A stretch of 64,000 bases of DNA from Nitrospira moscoviensis (lineage in GTDB: Bacteria; Nitrospirota; Nitrospiria; Nitrospirales; Nitrospiraceae), in NCBI RefSeq assembly GCF_001273775.1, contig NZ_CP011801.1:3450001-3514000 (forward strand), read 5' to 3'. The position numbers and the translations under genes are program-made. Under the pieces are notes generated by a model. That model was given only the letters and a program-made list of their open reading frames with translations. It did not search any database and was not told where the DNA came from. Positions 51,399 through 61,123 of the stretch are shown here, in pieces (position 1 is the stretch's first letter; every line of letters begins with the position of its first letter).

Positions 51399-51519
51399 TC
51401 AAAACGCTACGTATGGCGGAAGATTGGAACGACAAGACGATATATCGCGGTCGGCCAAGTCCTCGAGTCAGTGCTTGTTCGATGCTGTAGTCCTTCTCCC
51501 TGTGCTGCGCCGACGATCC

Positions 51520-51595
51520 TGGTAGGCGGAACAGGGATCGAACCTGTGACCTCTGCCTTGTAAGGGCAGCGCTCTCCCAACTGAGCTATCCGCCC
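51520..51595 (-). tRNA. tRNA-Val (TAC)
   Basis: Minus-strand cloverleaf: acceptor GGGCGGA with TCCGCCT, D-arm GCTCAGTTGGGAGAGC, anticodon loop CTTACAA (TAC), T-arm ACAGGTTCGATCCCTGT, discriminator A and encoded CCA. 76 bases. Confidence 0.96.
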
Positions 51596-51676
51596 GATTT
51601 TCTTAGTAAGCTGGGCGGACATTACCAAGTCCCTCCGACCTTGTCAACCGGTTCTCGCACTCTTCTTGCAAACATT

Positions 51677-52648
<972 letters not shown>

Positions 52649-52808
52649 CACCTTTTATTACCGGCAGATGGAGTTGGCGAAACCCGGCGGCACTATAGCC
52701 GACTCGCCGGGTGAAGACAACGAAACGGCGCCCGGTTCTCCTTGACACCCCGCACCCTTTCCGATACTAGTCACTGGTTGCGCGACCAGCCGTCGCCGCC
52801 CAAACGCC

Positions 52809-54773
52809 ATGTCTCCCATGCAACATGACCCGCGTCGCAGTGGAATCGGCCGGCGCCTGATCGGCCGGCTCTGCCTTGCCCTGGCCCTGTCGGCCGGGAT
52901 CGGCGCGCCGGTCTTCATCGACGCGGCGCCGCCCGTCAAAGCCGTGGCGGACCCGCCGGTGCTGGGCCAGGCGAAATTGCTAATCGAAAAAGGCGATCCG
53001 GAATCCGCCGCCGCGATGCTGCGCCGATTCTTGACGACCGCCCCCCGCCCCGAACATCAGGACGACGCCTATTTGCTGCTCGGCGCCGCCCTCTACGGCA
53101 TGAAGGATTATCCGGAAGCGCTCAAACCGCTGAACCAACTCCAGACCGAGTTCCCCGATTCCGACTTGGCGGACCGCGGCAAGCTGATGCTGGCGCGTAC
53201 GCATGCGGCCATGGGCAACGTGGATCTCGCCCTCCCGCTGCTCGCGCAGGTCCGCACCATGGCGCAGGACGACGACACCAAACGCGAAGCGCTGGCGCTC
53301 ACCGCCGATTTTCTGGCGCTCAAAAAGGATTACGTCCGCGCGATCCAAATTCTCCTCGAAGGCACGGCCGGAAGCCCGGACGACCTGGCGGCCGAGACGA
53401 ACGAGCAGATCCGGCAGTTCATCGCCGAGAAACTCGACAAGAAAGCGCTGATGCGCATTCGCGACAACTATCCGCGGACCTATCCGGGAGACCTGGCCGC
53501 CATCCGGCTGATCGACTATTACACCGCGCGCGGCGAAGACCACCTGGCCGAGCGGGAGATCCGGCATTTCCTCGCCGCCTTCCCCGCCCATCCCTACGCC
53601 GCCAAGGCGACCGAATCGCTGGCGCTGTTGCGGACGAAACTGCAAGCCAACCAGTTTTTCATCGCGACGGTGCTGCCGCTGTCGGGCCGCCTCGCGCCCT
53701 TCGCCAACGACGTGCTGGAAGGCGTGCAGCTCGCGCTGGAACGGGCGCGCGAGCAGCCGGGCACGCCGTCGATCGGACTGATCATCAAAGATACGGAAGC
53801 GGACCGGGCCGGCTTCCTGGAAGAGCTGTCGACCCTGCTGACCGAGGATCGCCCGCTGGCCGTCATCGGGCCGATGCTGTCGAAGAACCTGCCGGCGATG
53901 GCGGAAATGGCCCAGAAGACCCACATACCGTTGATCACGCCCGCGGCCACCCTGCCGAACGTCCGCCGGCTCGGCAGCTATCTGTTCAGCACGTCGCTGA
54001 CGTACACTTTGCAGGCCAAGCGCATCGCCGCCTACGCGCTGCAAGAAGGGTATCGCCGCTTCTGCATCCTGCATCCCGACACGGTGTACGGCCGCGAGCT
54101 GGCGCGGATCTTTGCGCAGGAAGTCAGGCAGCACGAAGGCGAAGTGATCGCGGTCGAATCCTTCAAAGAAGGCGAAACGGATTTCAGCCCGCAGATCAAG
54201 CGATTGAAGACGGAGGATCTGAAGAAATACGGCCTGGCGGTCCCGGTCGATCCCTCCCGGCCGCCCGGCAAACCGGTCGCCAAAAATGAAAAGCGGCTGC
54301 TCTACACACCGGGGTTCGATGCGATCTTCATCCCCAGCCGTTCGTATGACATCGGCCTCATCGCCGCGCAGCTCGCGTTCCATGACATGAAGGTGCCCAT
54401 GCTCGGCACCAATGGATGGAACTCGCAGGACTTCGCCCGCACCGCCGACCGTACGGTGGACGGCGCCGTGTTCGTGGACGGCTTCTTTCTGGAGAGCCAC
54501 AATCCGGCCGTGCAGGAATTTGTCCAGCGGTATCACAAGCGGTTTCAAACCACCCCCTCCCTGTTCACGATGCAGGGCTACGACGCGGCGCGCGTGGTGA
54601 TCGAAGCCGTCCGCCGGGGCGCGACGACGGGTGAGGCCGTGCAAGAATATCTGGCGACGCAGCACGACCTGCCGACGCTCGCCGGGCCGGCGGCCTTCGG
54701 AGTCGACGGCACGTTGCAGCGCCCGCTCTTTCTCCTGCAAGTGAAACAGGGTAAATTCGTCCAGTTGGATTGA
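52809..54773 (+). CDS. LpoA-like lipoprotein/TPR-periplasmic binding fusion
   Basis: A 654-residue exported protein: signal segment (about 17-39), TPR region (about 50-275: AKLLIEKGDPESAAAMLRRFL, YLLLGAALYGMKDYPEALKPL) and a type I periplasmic-binding fold (about 283-650: IATVLPLSGRLAPFANDVLEGVQLALE, VIGPMLSKNLPAMAEMAQKTHIPLITPAA, RFCILHPDTVYGRELARIF). This order matches LpoA, the outer-membrane activator of PBP1A, and also branched-chain amino-acid binding proteins (Peripla_BP_6). No lipobox is obvious, unlike E. coli LpoA. No ABC permease genes follow, favouring an LpoA-like or sensor role. Confidence 0.78.
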   Translation: MSPMQHDPRRSGIGRRLIGRLCLALALSAGIGAPVFIDAAPPVKAVADPPVLGQAKLLIEKGDPESAAAMLRRFLTTAPRPEHQDDAYLLLGAALYGMKDYPEALKPLNQLQTEFPDSDLADRGKLMLARTHAAMGNVDLALPLLAQVRTMAQDDDTKREALALTADFLALKKDYVRAIQILLEGTAGSPDDLAAETNEQIRQFIAEKLDKKALMRIRDNYPRTYPGDLAAIRLIDYYTARGEDHLAEREIRHFLAAFPAHPYAAKATESLALLRTKLQANQFFIATVLPLSGRLAPFANDVLEGVQLALERAREQPGTPSIGLIIKDTEADRAGFLEELSTLLTEDRPLAVIGPMLSKNLPAMAEMAQKTHIPLITPAATLPNVRRLGSYLFSTSLTYTLQAKRIAAYALQEGYRRFCILHPDTVYGRELARIFAQEVRQHEGEVIAVESFKEGETDFSPQIKRLKTEDLKKYGLAVPVDPSRPPGKPVAKNEKRLLYTPGFDAIFIPSRSYDIGLIAAQLAFHDMKVPMLGTNGWNSQDFARTADRTVDGAVFVDGFFLESHNPAVQEFVQRYHKRFQTTPSLFTMQGYDAARVVIEAVRRGATTGEAVQEYLATQHDLPTLAGPAAFGVDGTLQRPLFLLQVKQGKFVQLD

Positions 54774-54783
54774 TTGAACGGCG

Positions 54784-55524
54784 ATGGACCATCTCGGACA
54801 GATCCTGCACACGACGTCGTCCATGGGCCTTCCGCTGCTCTTTGCAATGGTGCTGCATGAATATGCGCATGGCTGGGCGGCGGCGCGCTGCGGCGACCCG
54901 ACGGCCAAGCTCCAGGGACGGCTGACGCTGAACCCGCTCGCGCACATCGATCCCTTCGGCACGATCGTCCTGCCGCTGATGTGCCTGCTGCTGCCCGGCA
55001 GTTTCCTCTTGGGCTGGGCGAAACCGGTGCCGATCGACCCGCGGAACATGCGCCGGCCCCGGCGCGACACGGCCTTGGTCGCCGCCGCCGGCCCCGGCAT
55101 GAATCTCTTGCTCGCCGTCGCCAGCGCGCTCGTGCTCGTGCTGCTGCTGTCCATCGATCCCGGTCTCACCATCCGGCCGGCGGCGGAGGGAGCCGCGGAG
55201 CCGCGATCGATATCGGGCATGATCCTGCTGCCGATCGCCGTCATGGCGTTCTATTCGGTGCTGATCAACGTGTTCCTGGCGCTGTTCAATTTGATTCCGA
55301 TTCCGCCGTTGGACGGCGGCCGCATCCTGACCTCTCTGCTGCCGAGAACCCCCGCGCTGGCCCTCGCGCGGCTGGAACCCTACGGCATGCTCATCCTGGT
55401 CGGCCTGATCGTCTTCGACAAAGAATTGCGGGTGATCCACACGATGACCAGTACCTTTGCCTCCGGACTCTCTGGTACCATCCTTTCCACTGCCCTTGGC
55501 CTCGGCTCAGGAATCACCGAATGA
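54784..55524 (+). CDS. Site-2 protease family (M50) membrane metalloprotease
   Basis: A 246-residue protein with four to five membrane segments; zinc-binding HEYAH (HExxH, about 24-28) in the first and the third ligand aspartate in NLIPIPPLDGGRIL (about 172-185). The compact form without PDZ domain matches the Rv-type/YwhC-like S2P subfamily widespread in bacteria, whose substrates are mostly unknown. Its TGA overlaps the ATG of trpS by four bases, an arrangement seen in many bacteria. Confidence 0.9.
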   Translation: MDHLGQILHTTSSMGLPLLFAMVLHEYAHGWAAARCGDPTAKLQGRLTLNPLAHIDPFGTIVLPLMCLLLPGSFLLGWAKPVPIDPRNMRRPRRDTALVAAAGPGMNLLLAVASALVLVLLLSIDPGLTIRPAAEGAAEPRSISGMILLPIAVMAFYSVLINVFLALFNLIPIPPLDGGRILTSLLPRTPALALARLEPYGMLILVGLIVFDKELRVIHTMTSTFASGLSGTILSTALGLGSGITE

Positions 55525-56513
55525 CGGCGGCACGCAAACGGGTTCTCAGCGGCATGCAGCCCAGCGGGCTCATGCACCTCGGCAACTATTTGGGGGCGCT
55601 CGAAAATTGGAAGGTTCTTCAAGAAAGCTACGACTGCTACTTCTTCGTGGCCGACTGGCACGCGTTGTCGACCAACTATGCCGACACCAGCCACATCCGC
55701 GAGTTCGTCCGCGAAATGCTCATCGATTGGCTCGCGGCCGGCATCGACCCGCAGCGCGCGACCGTCTTCGTCCAGTCCCGGATCCCCGAGCATGCCGTCC
55801 TTCACCTGCTGTTCTCGATGATGACGCCCATCTCATGGCTGGAGCGCAATCCGACGTATAAGGAAAAGCAGGAGGAGATCAAGGAAAAGGATCTGGGCAC
55901 CTACGGGTTCCTCGGCTATCCCGTTCTACAAGCGGCCGACATCCTGCTGTACAAGCCCGACTTCGTGCCGGTGGGCAAGGACCAGCTGCCGCATCTCGAA
56001 TTGACGCGGGAGCTGGCCCGCCGGTTCAACGATCTCTACAAGACGCCGGTCTTCCCCGAGCCGAAAGAGCATTTGACGAAGTTCCCCAAGGTCGTCGGGA
56101 CCGACGGCCGGAAAATGAGCAAGAGCTACCACAACACGATCAACCTCTCGGACCCCGAACCAGTCGTCCGTCAAAAGCTCAAAACGATGGTGACCGACCC
56201 GGCCCGCGTGCGCCGCACCGATCCCGGCAATCCCGAACTCTGCCCGGTGTACGACTTCCATAAAATCTTCTCGCCGCTGCCGGTCATCGAAGAGGTGGAT
56301 CAGGGCTGCCGGACGGCCGGCATCGGCTGCATCGACTGCAAGAAGCTGGTGGCCGATCGGATCGTCGAACGGATGACCCCCATCTGGGACGCCCGCGCCA
56401 AGCTCGTCCAACATCCCTCGCAACTCGATGACATCGTCCAAGCCGGCAGCCGGCAAGCCTCGGCCGTCGCCCACGCGACGTTGCGCGAAGCCACGGAGGC
56501 GATGAAAATTTAG
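55521..56513 (+). CDS. trpS: Tryptophanyl-tRNA synthetase
   Basis: A 330-residue class I synthetase with the HIGH-type motif in QPSGLMHLGNYLGAL (about 13-27) and KMSKS in GTDGRKMSKSYHNTI (about 199). GYPVLQAADILLYKPDFVPVGKDQLPHLELTRE is typical for the Trp/Tyr group. Start ATG 55521 is set by overlap with the protease stop. Catalyses tryptophan activation and tRNA-Trp charging. Confidence 0.96.
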   Translation: MTAARKRVLSGMQPSGLMHLGNYLGALENWKVLQESYDCYFFVADWHALSTNYADTSHIREFVREMLIDWLAAGIDPQRATVFVQSRIPEHAVLHLLFSMMTPISWLERNPTYKEKQEEIKEKDLGTYGFLGYPVLQAADILLYKPDFVPVGKDQLPHLELTRELARRFNDLYKTPVFPEPKEHLTKFPKVVGTDGRKMSKSYHNTINLSDPEPVVRQKLKTMVTDPARVRRTDPGNPELCPVYDFHKIFSPLPVIEEVDQGCRTAGIGCIDCKKLVADRIVERMTPIWDARAKLVQHPSQLDDIVQAGSRQASAVAHATLREATEAMKI

Positions 56514-56530
56514 CGCGGCATCTTCCCTAC

Positions 56531-56551
56531 ACCCTGAGCCCTGCCGAAGGG
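56531..56551. repeat. CCCTGAGCC...GAAGGG dispersed repeat
   Basis: The sequence ACCCTGAGCCCTGCCGAAGG, continuing GCTCCGCC, is a short imperfect palindrome of a type widely dispersed in many GC-rich bacterial genomes. It lies just past trpS. Only one copy is visible here. Confidence 0.4.
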
Positions 56552-56649
56552 CTCCGCCTGACATTGCAAAATTCCATAAACCGCTAGGACAACCGGGCAC
56601 AGAGTGGAACAATGCGGGCTAGCATTGGGCCAGCGAGGGAGGCGCAGGC

Positions 56650-57075
56650 ATGGGATCGACACTCGTTCAACGCCGATTGAGCAGCGCACTCGCCATCATG
56701 ACATTCGCCGTCCTCCTGACCGGCTGCGGCACCTGGTGGCACGGCGATCATCAGTCGGTCACGATCTTCACCACGCCGCCCGACGCCGCCGTCGTCGTCG
56801 ATGAACGCGTCCACCTGCTCGCGCCGGGCACCGTCTCGCTCAACCGCAAAGGCAATCACCATGCCGTCGCCACCAAAGACGGCTACGAATCAGCCGTCAT
56901 GACCCTCTCCCGCACCTGGTCCTGGTGGCTCCTCGGCGACGTCTTCGGCTGTTTGATCGTCTTCTCGCCCTTCTGCATCATGCACGACATCGACGAAGGC
57001 GGCTACTACACCTTCGACGACACGATCTACATCACGCTGGATCGGAAATCGGCCGCGTGGGCTCCCGTCAAATAA
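56650..57075 (+). CDS. Putative lipoprotein with PEGA-like domain
   Basis: A 141-residue protein with a lipobox (VLLTGCGTWW, cysteine about 26) followed by a PEGA-like beta segment (SVTIFTTPPDAAVVVDERVHLLAPGTVSLNRK, about 36-70) and a hydrophobic stretch (WWLLGDVFGCLIVFSPFCIMHDI, about 92-115). The end (TIYITLDRK) completes the beta domain. PEGA domains are found in many envelope proteins; function unknown. Many bacterial lipoproteins of this length carry the same plan. Confidence 0.72.
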   Translation: MGSTLVQRRLSSALAIMTFAVLLTGCGTWWHGDHQSVTIFTTPPDAAVVVDERVHLLAPGTVSLNRKGNHHAVATKDGYESAVMTLSRTWSWWLLGDVFGCLIVFSPFCIMHDIDEGGYYTFDDTIYITLDRKSAAWAPVK

Positions 57076-57149
57076 CACCGCTTCTCTCTTCCCATCGAGA
57101 TTGTGCTATCGTGCGGCAGCGGCCGAGACGTCTTCACAAGGAGCAGGAC

Positions 57150-57461
57150 ATGATCAGACCAGCATGGAGCCGTGGCATGGCGTTGGCGAGCGCCGCGCTC
57201 GCGCTGCCGCTTGCGGCGGCCGCGGCCGATCCGCCGTGCGACAAGTTTCCGGCCGCCAAACAGGCCCGCTGCGCGGCGATTTGGAAGGAGTTGAATCAGG
57301 AGGACGGGCCGGCCATCGCGCAGTTCGGGTTGGATCAGCAGAAGCGCCGCGACGAAGGCAAGATCAACGCGCAGCAGCACTTGAGCGAGAACATGACCTT
57401 CATCAAGCAATCCACCGAGAAACGCCTCGAGCGCCTGAAGGCCCGCATGGCCGCGGAGTAG
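57150..57461 (+). CDS. Small exported hypothetical protein
   Basis: Start at ATG 57150 with AAGGAG upstream. The 103-residue product has a signal peptide (about 1-26, ending AAAADPP) and a mature part with two cysteines (PCDKF, RCAAIW) and long charged helices (QFGLDQQKRRDEGKINAQQHLSEN...). I do not recognise it. It stops two bases before the end of the convergent DUF151 gene. Confidence 0.7.
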   Translation: MIRPAWSRGMALASAALALPLAAAAADPPCDKFPAAKQARCAAIWKELNQEDGPAIAQFGLDQQKRRDEGKINAQQHLSENMTFIKQSTEKRLERLKARMAAE

Positions 57462-57463
57462 CG

Positions 57464-57973
57464 TTACAGCTCGGCTCCTTTGCCTTTCTCCGGCAGTTTG
57501 GCCGCCGAGTCGAACAGGTCGCGCGCCACCACGATCGGCGCTTTGAAATGGATTGCGAGCGCGATCGAGTCGGATGATCGGCTGTCGAACGTCTTCACTT
57601 GGTCCTTCACCGCCACCGTCAGCGCGCCATAATAGGTCCCGTCCTTTCTCGTAATGACGGTCTGCAGCACTTTTCCGCCATACGCGTCCAGAATGGTCCG
57701 CATCAAATCGTGCGACAGCGGACGGGCCAGCCGCTCGCCGCTCAAGGCGCTTTGGATCGACAGGGCCACGGTCATGTCGACGAAGATCGGCAGCGTCTTG
57801 TCTTCAGCCTGGAGCAGCACGACCGGGCCATGGTCCGACATGCGGACTTTCACGTCGGAGACGGTGACTTGATTGGGCGCCGGAGGGGGAGGCTGTTGGC
57901 TGAGCGAAAGACGGGATGAGAGGAGCACCGAGAGGATCACCACACCGAGCATCAACCGGCCGACATGAGTCAT
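57464..57973 (-). CDS. DUF151 (bifunctional nuclease) family protein with signal peptide
   Basis: Start at ATG 57973 behind GGAGG. The 169-residue protein begins with a hydrophobic segment (about 7-24) and a Gln/Pro linker, then the DUF151 domain: VVLLQAEDKTLPIFVDMTVALSIQ, RPLSHDLMRTILDAYGGKVLQTVITRKDGTYYGALTV and SRSSDSIALAIHFKAPIVVARDLF. Family members (bifunctional nucleases) are usually cytoplasmic; the N-terminal segment here suggests an exported or membrane-anchored form. The conserved RPSDAxAxA element reads SRSSDSIALA. Confidence 0.82.
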   Translation of the reverse strand: MTHVGRLMLGVVILSVLLSSRLSLSQQPPPPAPNQVTVSDVKVRMSDHGPVVLLQAEDKTLPIFVDMTVALSIQSALSGERLARPLSHDLMRTILDAYGGKVLQTVITRKDGTYYGALTVAVKDQVKTFDSRSSDSIALAIHFKAPIVVARDLFDSAAKLPEKGKGAEL

Positions 57974-58004
57974 AAGGACCTCCGTCACTGCTGCTGGTGA
58001 GACG

Positions 58005-58646
58005 TTACGAAGCCCGCACGAACTGGTTCGACTCCTTCTCTAGTCCGATTTCGGTTTCCGGTCCATGCCCGGTCACGACGGCCGTCGCCTCGTCCAAAGT
58101 GTACAACCGCTCGCGGATGGATTGTTCGATCGCGTCGAAATCGCCGCCCCACAGATCGGTGCGCCCGATACTGCCGCGAAAGAGCGTGTCGCCGGCCAGC
58201 ACCAACTTGTCGTCCGGCAGATGAAAGCTCACGGAGCCGGGAGTATGTCCCGGCGTATGCAGCGCGATGAGCGAGACCTGCCCGATCCGCAGCTTCTCCT
58301 CGTCCGTGAGCCAATATTCCGGCAAGGGCACCGGCGCAGAAGGGACGCCGAAGAGCCGGCATTGCACATCGACATTCTTCCACAGCTCCAGATCGTCCCG
58401 GTGCAGGCAGATCACCGCGCCGGTGGCCTTCTTGATGTCCCCGGCGGCGAGAAAATGGTCGAAGTGGGCATGGGTGTGGAGGATATGGGTGACGGTGAGG
58501 CCGAGCTGCGCGCATTCATGCAGAATGCGTTCGGGCGCGCCGCCCGGGTCCACCACGACGGCCTGCTTGGTGACGGCGTCCCCGAGAATCGTGCAATTGC
58601 AGCCGAGCGGAGGAACCGCAAACGTCTTACGGATCACCGGAGTCAT
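58005..58646 (-). CDS. Metallo-beta-lactamase-fold hydrolase (glyoxalase II-like)
   Basis: A 213-residue MBL-fold enzyme with THAHFDHFLAAGD (HxHxDH, about 58-63), a second-site H in LHTPGHTPGS (about 139), D in LAGDTLFRGSIGRTDL (about 160) and the last H in VVTGHGPETEIG. The pattern is that of the small glyoxalase II/persulfide dioxygenase-like group that hydrolyses thioesters of glutathione or related thiols. Substrate is not certain. Confidence 0.88.
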   Translation of the reverse strand: MTPVIRKTFAVPPLGCNCTILGDAVTKQAVVVDPGGAPERILHECAQLGLTVTHILHTHAHFDHFLAAGDIKKATGAVICLHRDDLELWKNVDVQCRLFGVPSAPVPLPEYWLTDEEKLRIGQVSLIALHTPGHTPGSVSFHLPDDKLVLAGDTLFRGSIGRTDLWGGDFDAIEQSIRERLYTLDEATAVVTGHGPETEIGLEKESNQFVRAS

Positions 58647-58673
58647 ATACCGGCATGCTACCGTCCTGGCCGC

Positions 58674-59318
58674 TCAGGGCGCAAGCAGGGGGCTTTCCTC
58701 CGGCTGCTCGCGCACGGTCCAGATCACCTCCGTATCGTAGAGGCTCCAATCTGTGCCGGCGCGGCGAAACCAGACGAGAAACCCGGCCCCGGTTCCGTCC
58801 GGTCGCTGGTTCTCGACATAGACCAGCGCCTGATCGTTCCGCAGCGTCCGACCGACGCACGAGAAGGCGAGGCGGTCCAGCACGGGCAACGCCTGAATGG
58901 ACCTCGCCGGCCGGTCCTGTACCGGCAGCGCGCCTCGCACTTCCGGCTCCTCGATTGTATCGCCCGATACGAAGCGATACCGGACGCCGAATCGGAAGCG
59001 GGCTTCCAGTCGGGCCGGTTCCTGGTTCACCGCCACGAAATCGCGGATCAGGTCAGACGGCAGGGAGCCGCCGAAGAAATCCTGGTCCCGAAACAGCGCC
59101 ATGGTCGGCGGACCGTCCTGGTTCGGGAACAGATGCGGCACCGTCATCCGCTCGAGGACGACCAGGCGGGTTTCCGAGGTCAGGAATTTTCGGGTGACCA
59201 CCTGATCGTAGAACCCATAATCCTCGACAGGAATGTTGGGCGGGTTCTCTGCAGCGCTCGCGCAGAGGGCGGCCAGCACGACTATCGACAGCGAGCCGAG
59301 CATCACAGGAACGCGCAT
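58674..59318 (-). CDS. Exported hypothetical protein
   Basis: A 214-residue frame with a signal peptide (about 1-22, VVLAALCASAAEN). The mature region (RKFLTSETRLVVLERMTVPHLFPNQ, ARFRFGVRYRFVSGDTIEEPEV) looks beta-rich; two cysteines at most. I do not recognise a family. ATG 59318 is chosen because a signal peptide begins there, but no ribosome binding site precedes it, and the frame is open for more than 200 codons upstream, where it is antisense to the next gene. Confidence 0.55.
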   Translation of the reverse strand: MRVPVMLGSLSIVVLAALCASAAENPPNIPVEDYGFYDQVVTRKFLTSETRLVVLERMTVPHLFPNQDGPPTMALFRDQDFFGGSLPSDLIRDFVAVNQEPARLEARFRFGVRYRFVSGDTIEEPEVRGALPVQDRPARSIQALPVLDRLAFSCVGRTLRNDQALVYVENQRPDGTGAGFLVWFRRAGTDWSLYDTEVIWTVREQPEESPLLAP

Positions 59319-59408
59319 GCGACGAGCATAGCGGCCGATTGAGCGGAGCGTCAATTCATGCAAATCCGCCATGGACAAGTCACGCCGAAGCATGGATAAT
59401 CGCGCAGC

Positions 59409-60167
59409 ATGTTGAGACACCTCCTCCCGTCCTCTCCATTCGCTCCCATTGTCCGGTATTGCTGGGCTGGGCTCGGAGCCTTGTCCTGCTGCGTTCTGCT
59501 GACCAGCTGCAAGCCCGACGATTCGCCGTTCCGGGCCGAAAACGACGCGCTGAAAAAACAGGTCGCGAAGCAGGAGTCGCTGCTCAGTTCTTTGCAAGAC
59601 GGGAACAAGGTGATGCAGCAGCAAATCGACCTCCTGAATCAGGAGCTCCGCGACGCGAAGAAAGCCACCGAGGCGGCCAAATCCGAGACACAACAACTCA
59701 CCGAGCTGTTGGAGGCGCAGCTCGCGCAGACGAAGCGCATGAGCGCCGAAGCGCAGCGCACGGCCGCAGCTCAGGCGGCGCAGAGCCTCAAGATCGAGGA
59801 CAAGGGGGCCCAGGCCGACCAGTTTCCGCGGCCTCTCCCCGCCGTCGCAAAAGTCGTCGAAGAAGCGCTGGCGCGGAACGGCTATCAGGTGAAAGTCAGC
59901 CTGAGAACGGATCAGAAGGCGGTCTACGTGACCGAGCGTAAAGTCTCGAACCCCGCCTCCCTGGAGGTGGCCGGCTTTCGCAACCAATATCTGATCGCCC
60001 TGCAGGCGTTGCCCGGCAACGTCACGAAGCTGAGCGTCAAGGCGGAATTCGAGAAGATCGCGCAAGGCGGCCGCATCCTGAGCGTCAGCGCCGAAGAAAC
60101 GGCGGAGATCGAGCGGCGGCTCATCGGCGAGATCAGCAAAGCGCTCGAAGCACCGAGCAAGACCTGA
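59409..60167 (+). CDS. Coiled-coil lipoprotein
   Basis: A 252-residue protein with a lipobox (CVLLTSCKPDD, cysteine about 34), an extended coiled coil (about 42-130, KKQVAKQESLLSSLQDGNKVMQQQI onward) and a C-terminal alpha/beta domain (about 140-250, with QFPRPLPAVAKVVEEALARNGYQV and VYVTERKV). Unknown function; an outer-membrane-anchored periplasmic spacer is likely. Its TGA overlaps the next ATG by one base, so the two genes are translationally coupled. Confidence 0.75.
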   Translation: MLRHLLPSSPFAPIVRYCWAGLGALSCCVLLTSCKPDDSPFRAENDALKKQVAKQESLLSSLQDGNKVMQQQIDLLNQELRDAKKATEAAKSETQQLTELLEAQLAQTKRMSAEAQRTAAAQAAQSLKIEDKGAQADQFPRPLPAVAKVVEEALARNGYQVKVSLRTDQKAVYVTERKVSNPASLEVAGFRNQYLIALQALPGNVTKLSVKAEFEKIAQGGRILSVSAEETAEIERRLIGEISKALEAPSKT

Positions 60168-61069
60168 TGTCCTCCCCGGTTTGCCGCGTCCTCTTCTCGC
60201 TCCTGCTCTGTGGGATCGGCGCCGCTCCGGCCTGGCCGGCCGGTCCGAAACCGTCTCAGGAGCTGGCCCGCCACCTCGCGTCCATCGCCGCGCTGGCGCA
60301 ATCGTCCCCCCGCGTCATGATTCCAGCCGGCGACTTTTTACTCGGCAGCAAACGGGTGGACGACGACCCCTACGGCCATTGGACCCAGTTCGACGACACG
60401 GAGCTGCCGCAGAACCGCGTCTGGCTCGACGCCTATGAGATGGACCGGGACGAAGTCAGCCTCGGGGAATATCTCGCCTTCCTCCAGCAGCGGAAGGAGC
60501 ATCCGCCGGAGGAGCTGCAGAAGCTGATCTGGCACGTCATCACGATCCATTCCGTGTCCGACCGGACGCTGACCCGTTGGCCGGCGCTCTACGTCACGTG
60601 GCACGAAGCCAAGGCGTTCTGCGCCTCGCGGGGAACGCGTTTGCCTACCGAGGCGGAATGGGAAAAGGCCGCGCGCGGCACCGAGGGCGCCCTCTTTCCC
60701 TGGGGCGACGCGCCGCCGGACAAGCAACGCGCCATGTTCGGCCAGCACCACGTGCACGAAATCCCGATCCTGGCGGCCGTCGATTCGTTGACGGCCGGGC
60801 AAAGCCCGTTCGGATTGCGGCACATGGCGGGCAACGTCGCCGAATGGGTGCAGGATTGGTTCGGCTTCGACTATTACGCCTACATGCCGGAACGAAATCC
60901 GCCCGGCCCGAACAGCGGGCGCTACAAGAGCCTGCGTGGCGGCTCCTGGAAGAGCAAACCCATCATGCTCCGCACGGCCACCCGTAGCGGCGCGCCGCCG
61001 GACCAGCGCTCGGCGACGATCGGGTTTCGCTGCGCCAAGTCCGCCGCCCCGGCGGCTGCAACTCCGTAA
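60167..61069 (+). CDS. Exported SUMF1/FGE-like (formylglycine-generating-enzyme fold) protein
   Basis: A 300-residue protein with a signal peptide (to about 25) and the FGE-sulfatase domain: PAGDFLLGS, ALYVTWHEAKAFCASRGTRLPTEAEWEKAARG, FPWGD, RHMAGNVAEWVQDWFGFDYYAY and RGGSWKSKPIMLRTATRS, ending IGFRC. True formylglycine-generating enzymes need two cysteines near the end; only the last is present here, and the first is replaced in RTATRSGA, so oxidase activity is unlikely. Related exported proteins accompany nitrite/NO enzymes (NirV) or serve as binding modules. Translationally coupled to the lipoprotein gene upstream. Confidence 0.82.
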   Translation: MSSPVCRVLFSLLLCGIGAAPAWPAGPKPSQELARHLASIAALAQSSPRVMIPAGDFLLGSKRVDDDPYGHWTQFDDTELPQNRVWLDAYEMDRDEVSLGEYLAFLQQRKEHPPEELQKLIWHVITIHSVSDRTLTRWPALYVTWHEAKAFCASRGTRLPTEAEWEKAARGTEGALFPWGDAPPDKQRAMFGQHHVHEIPILAAVDSLTAGQSPFGLRHMAGNVAEWVQDWFGFDYYAYMPERNPPGPNSGRYKSLRGGSWKSKPIMLRTATRSGAPPDQRSATIGFRCAKSAAPAAATP

Positions 61070-61123
61070 CATTCGCCCCTTTTCTTGGTGCGCCGCGGGG
61101 CCCCATGCTAGCATGCATCGGTA

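Noticed and set aside
51022..51435. A - strand open frame across tRNA-Asp and the duplicated tRNA end
   Set aside because: It reads through a tRNA gene and repeats (RGSNPVGPAISS-type peptide is translated tRNA T-arm sequence), so it is not a protein gene.
52980..55244. A 754-codon open frame on the - strand
   Set aside because: Antisense to the LpoA-like and M50 protease genes, both well supported; the translation is compositionally biased and has no recognisable domain.
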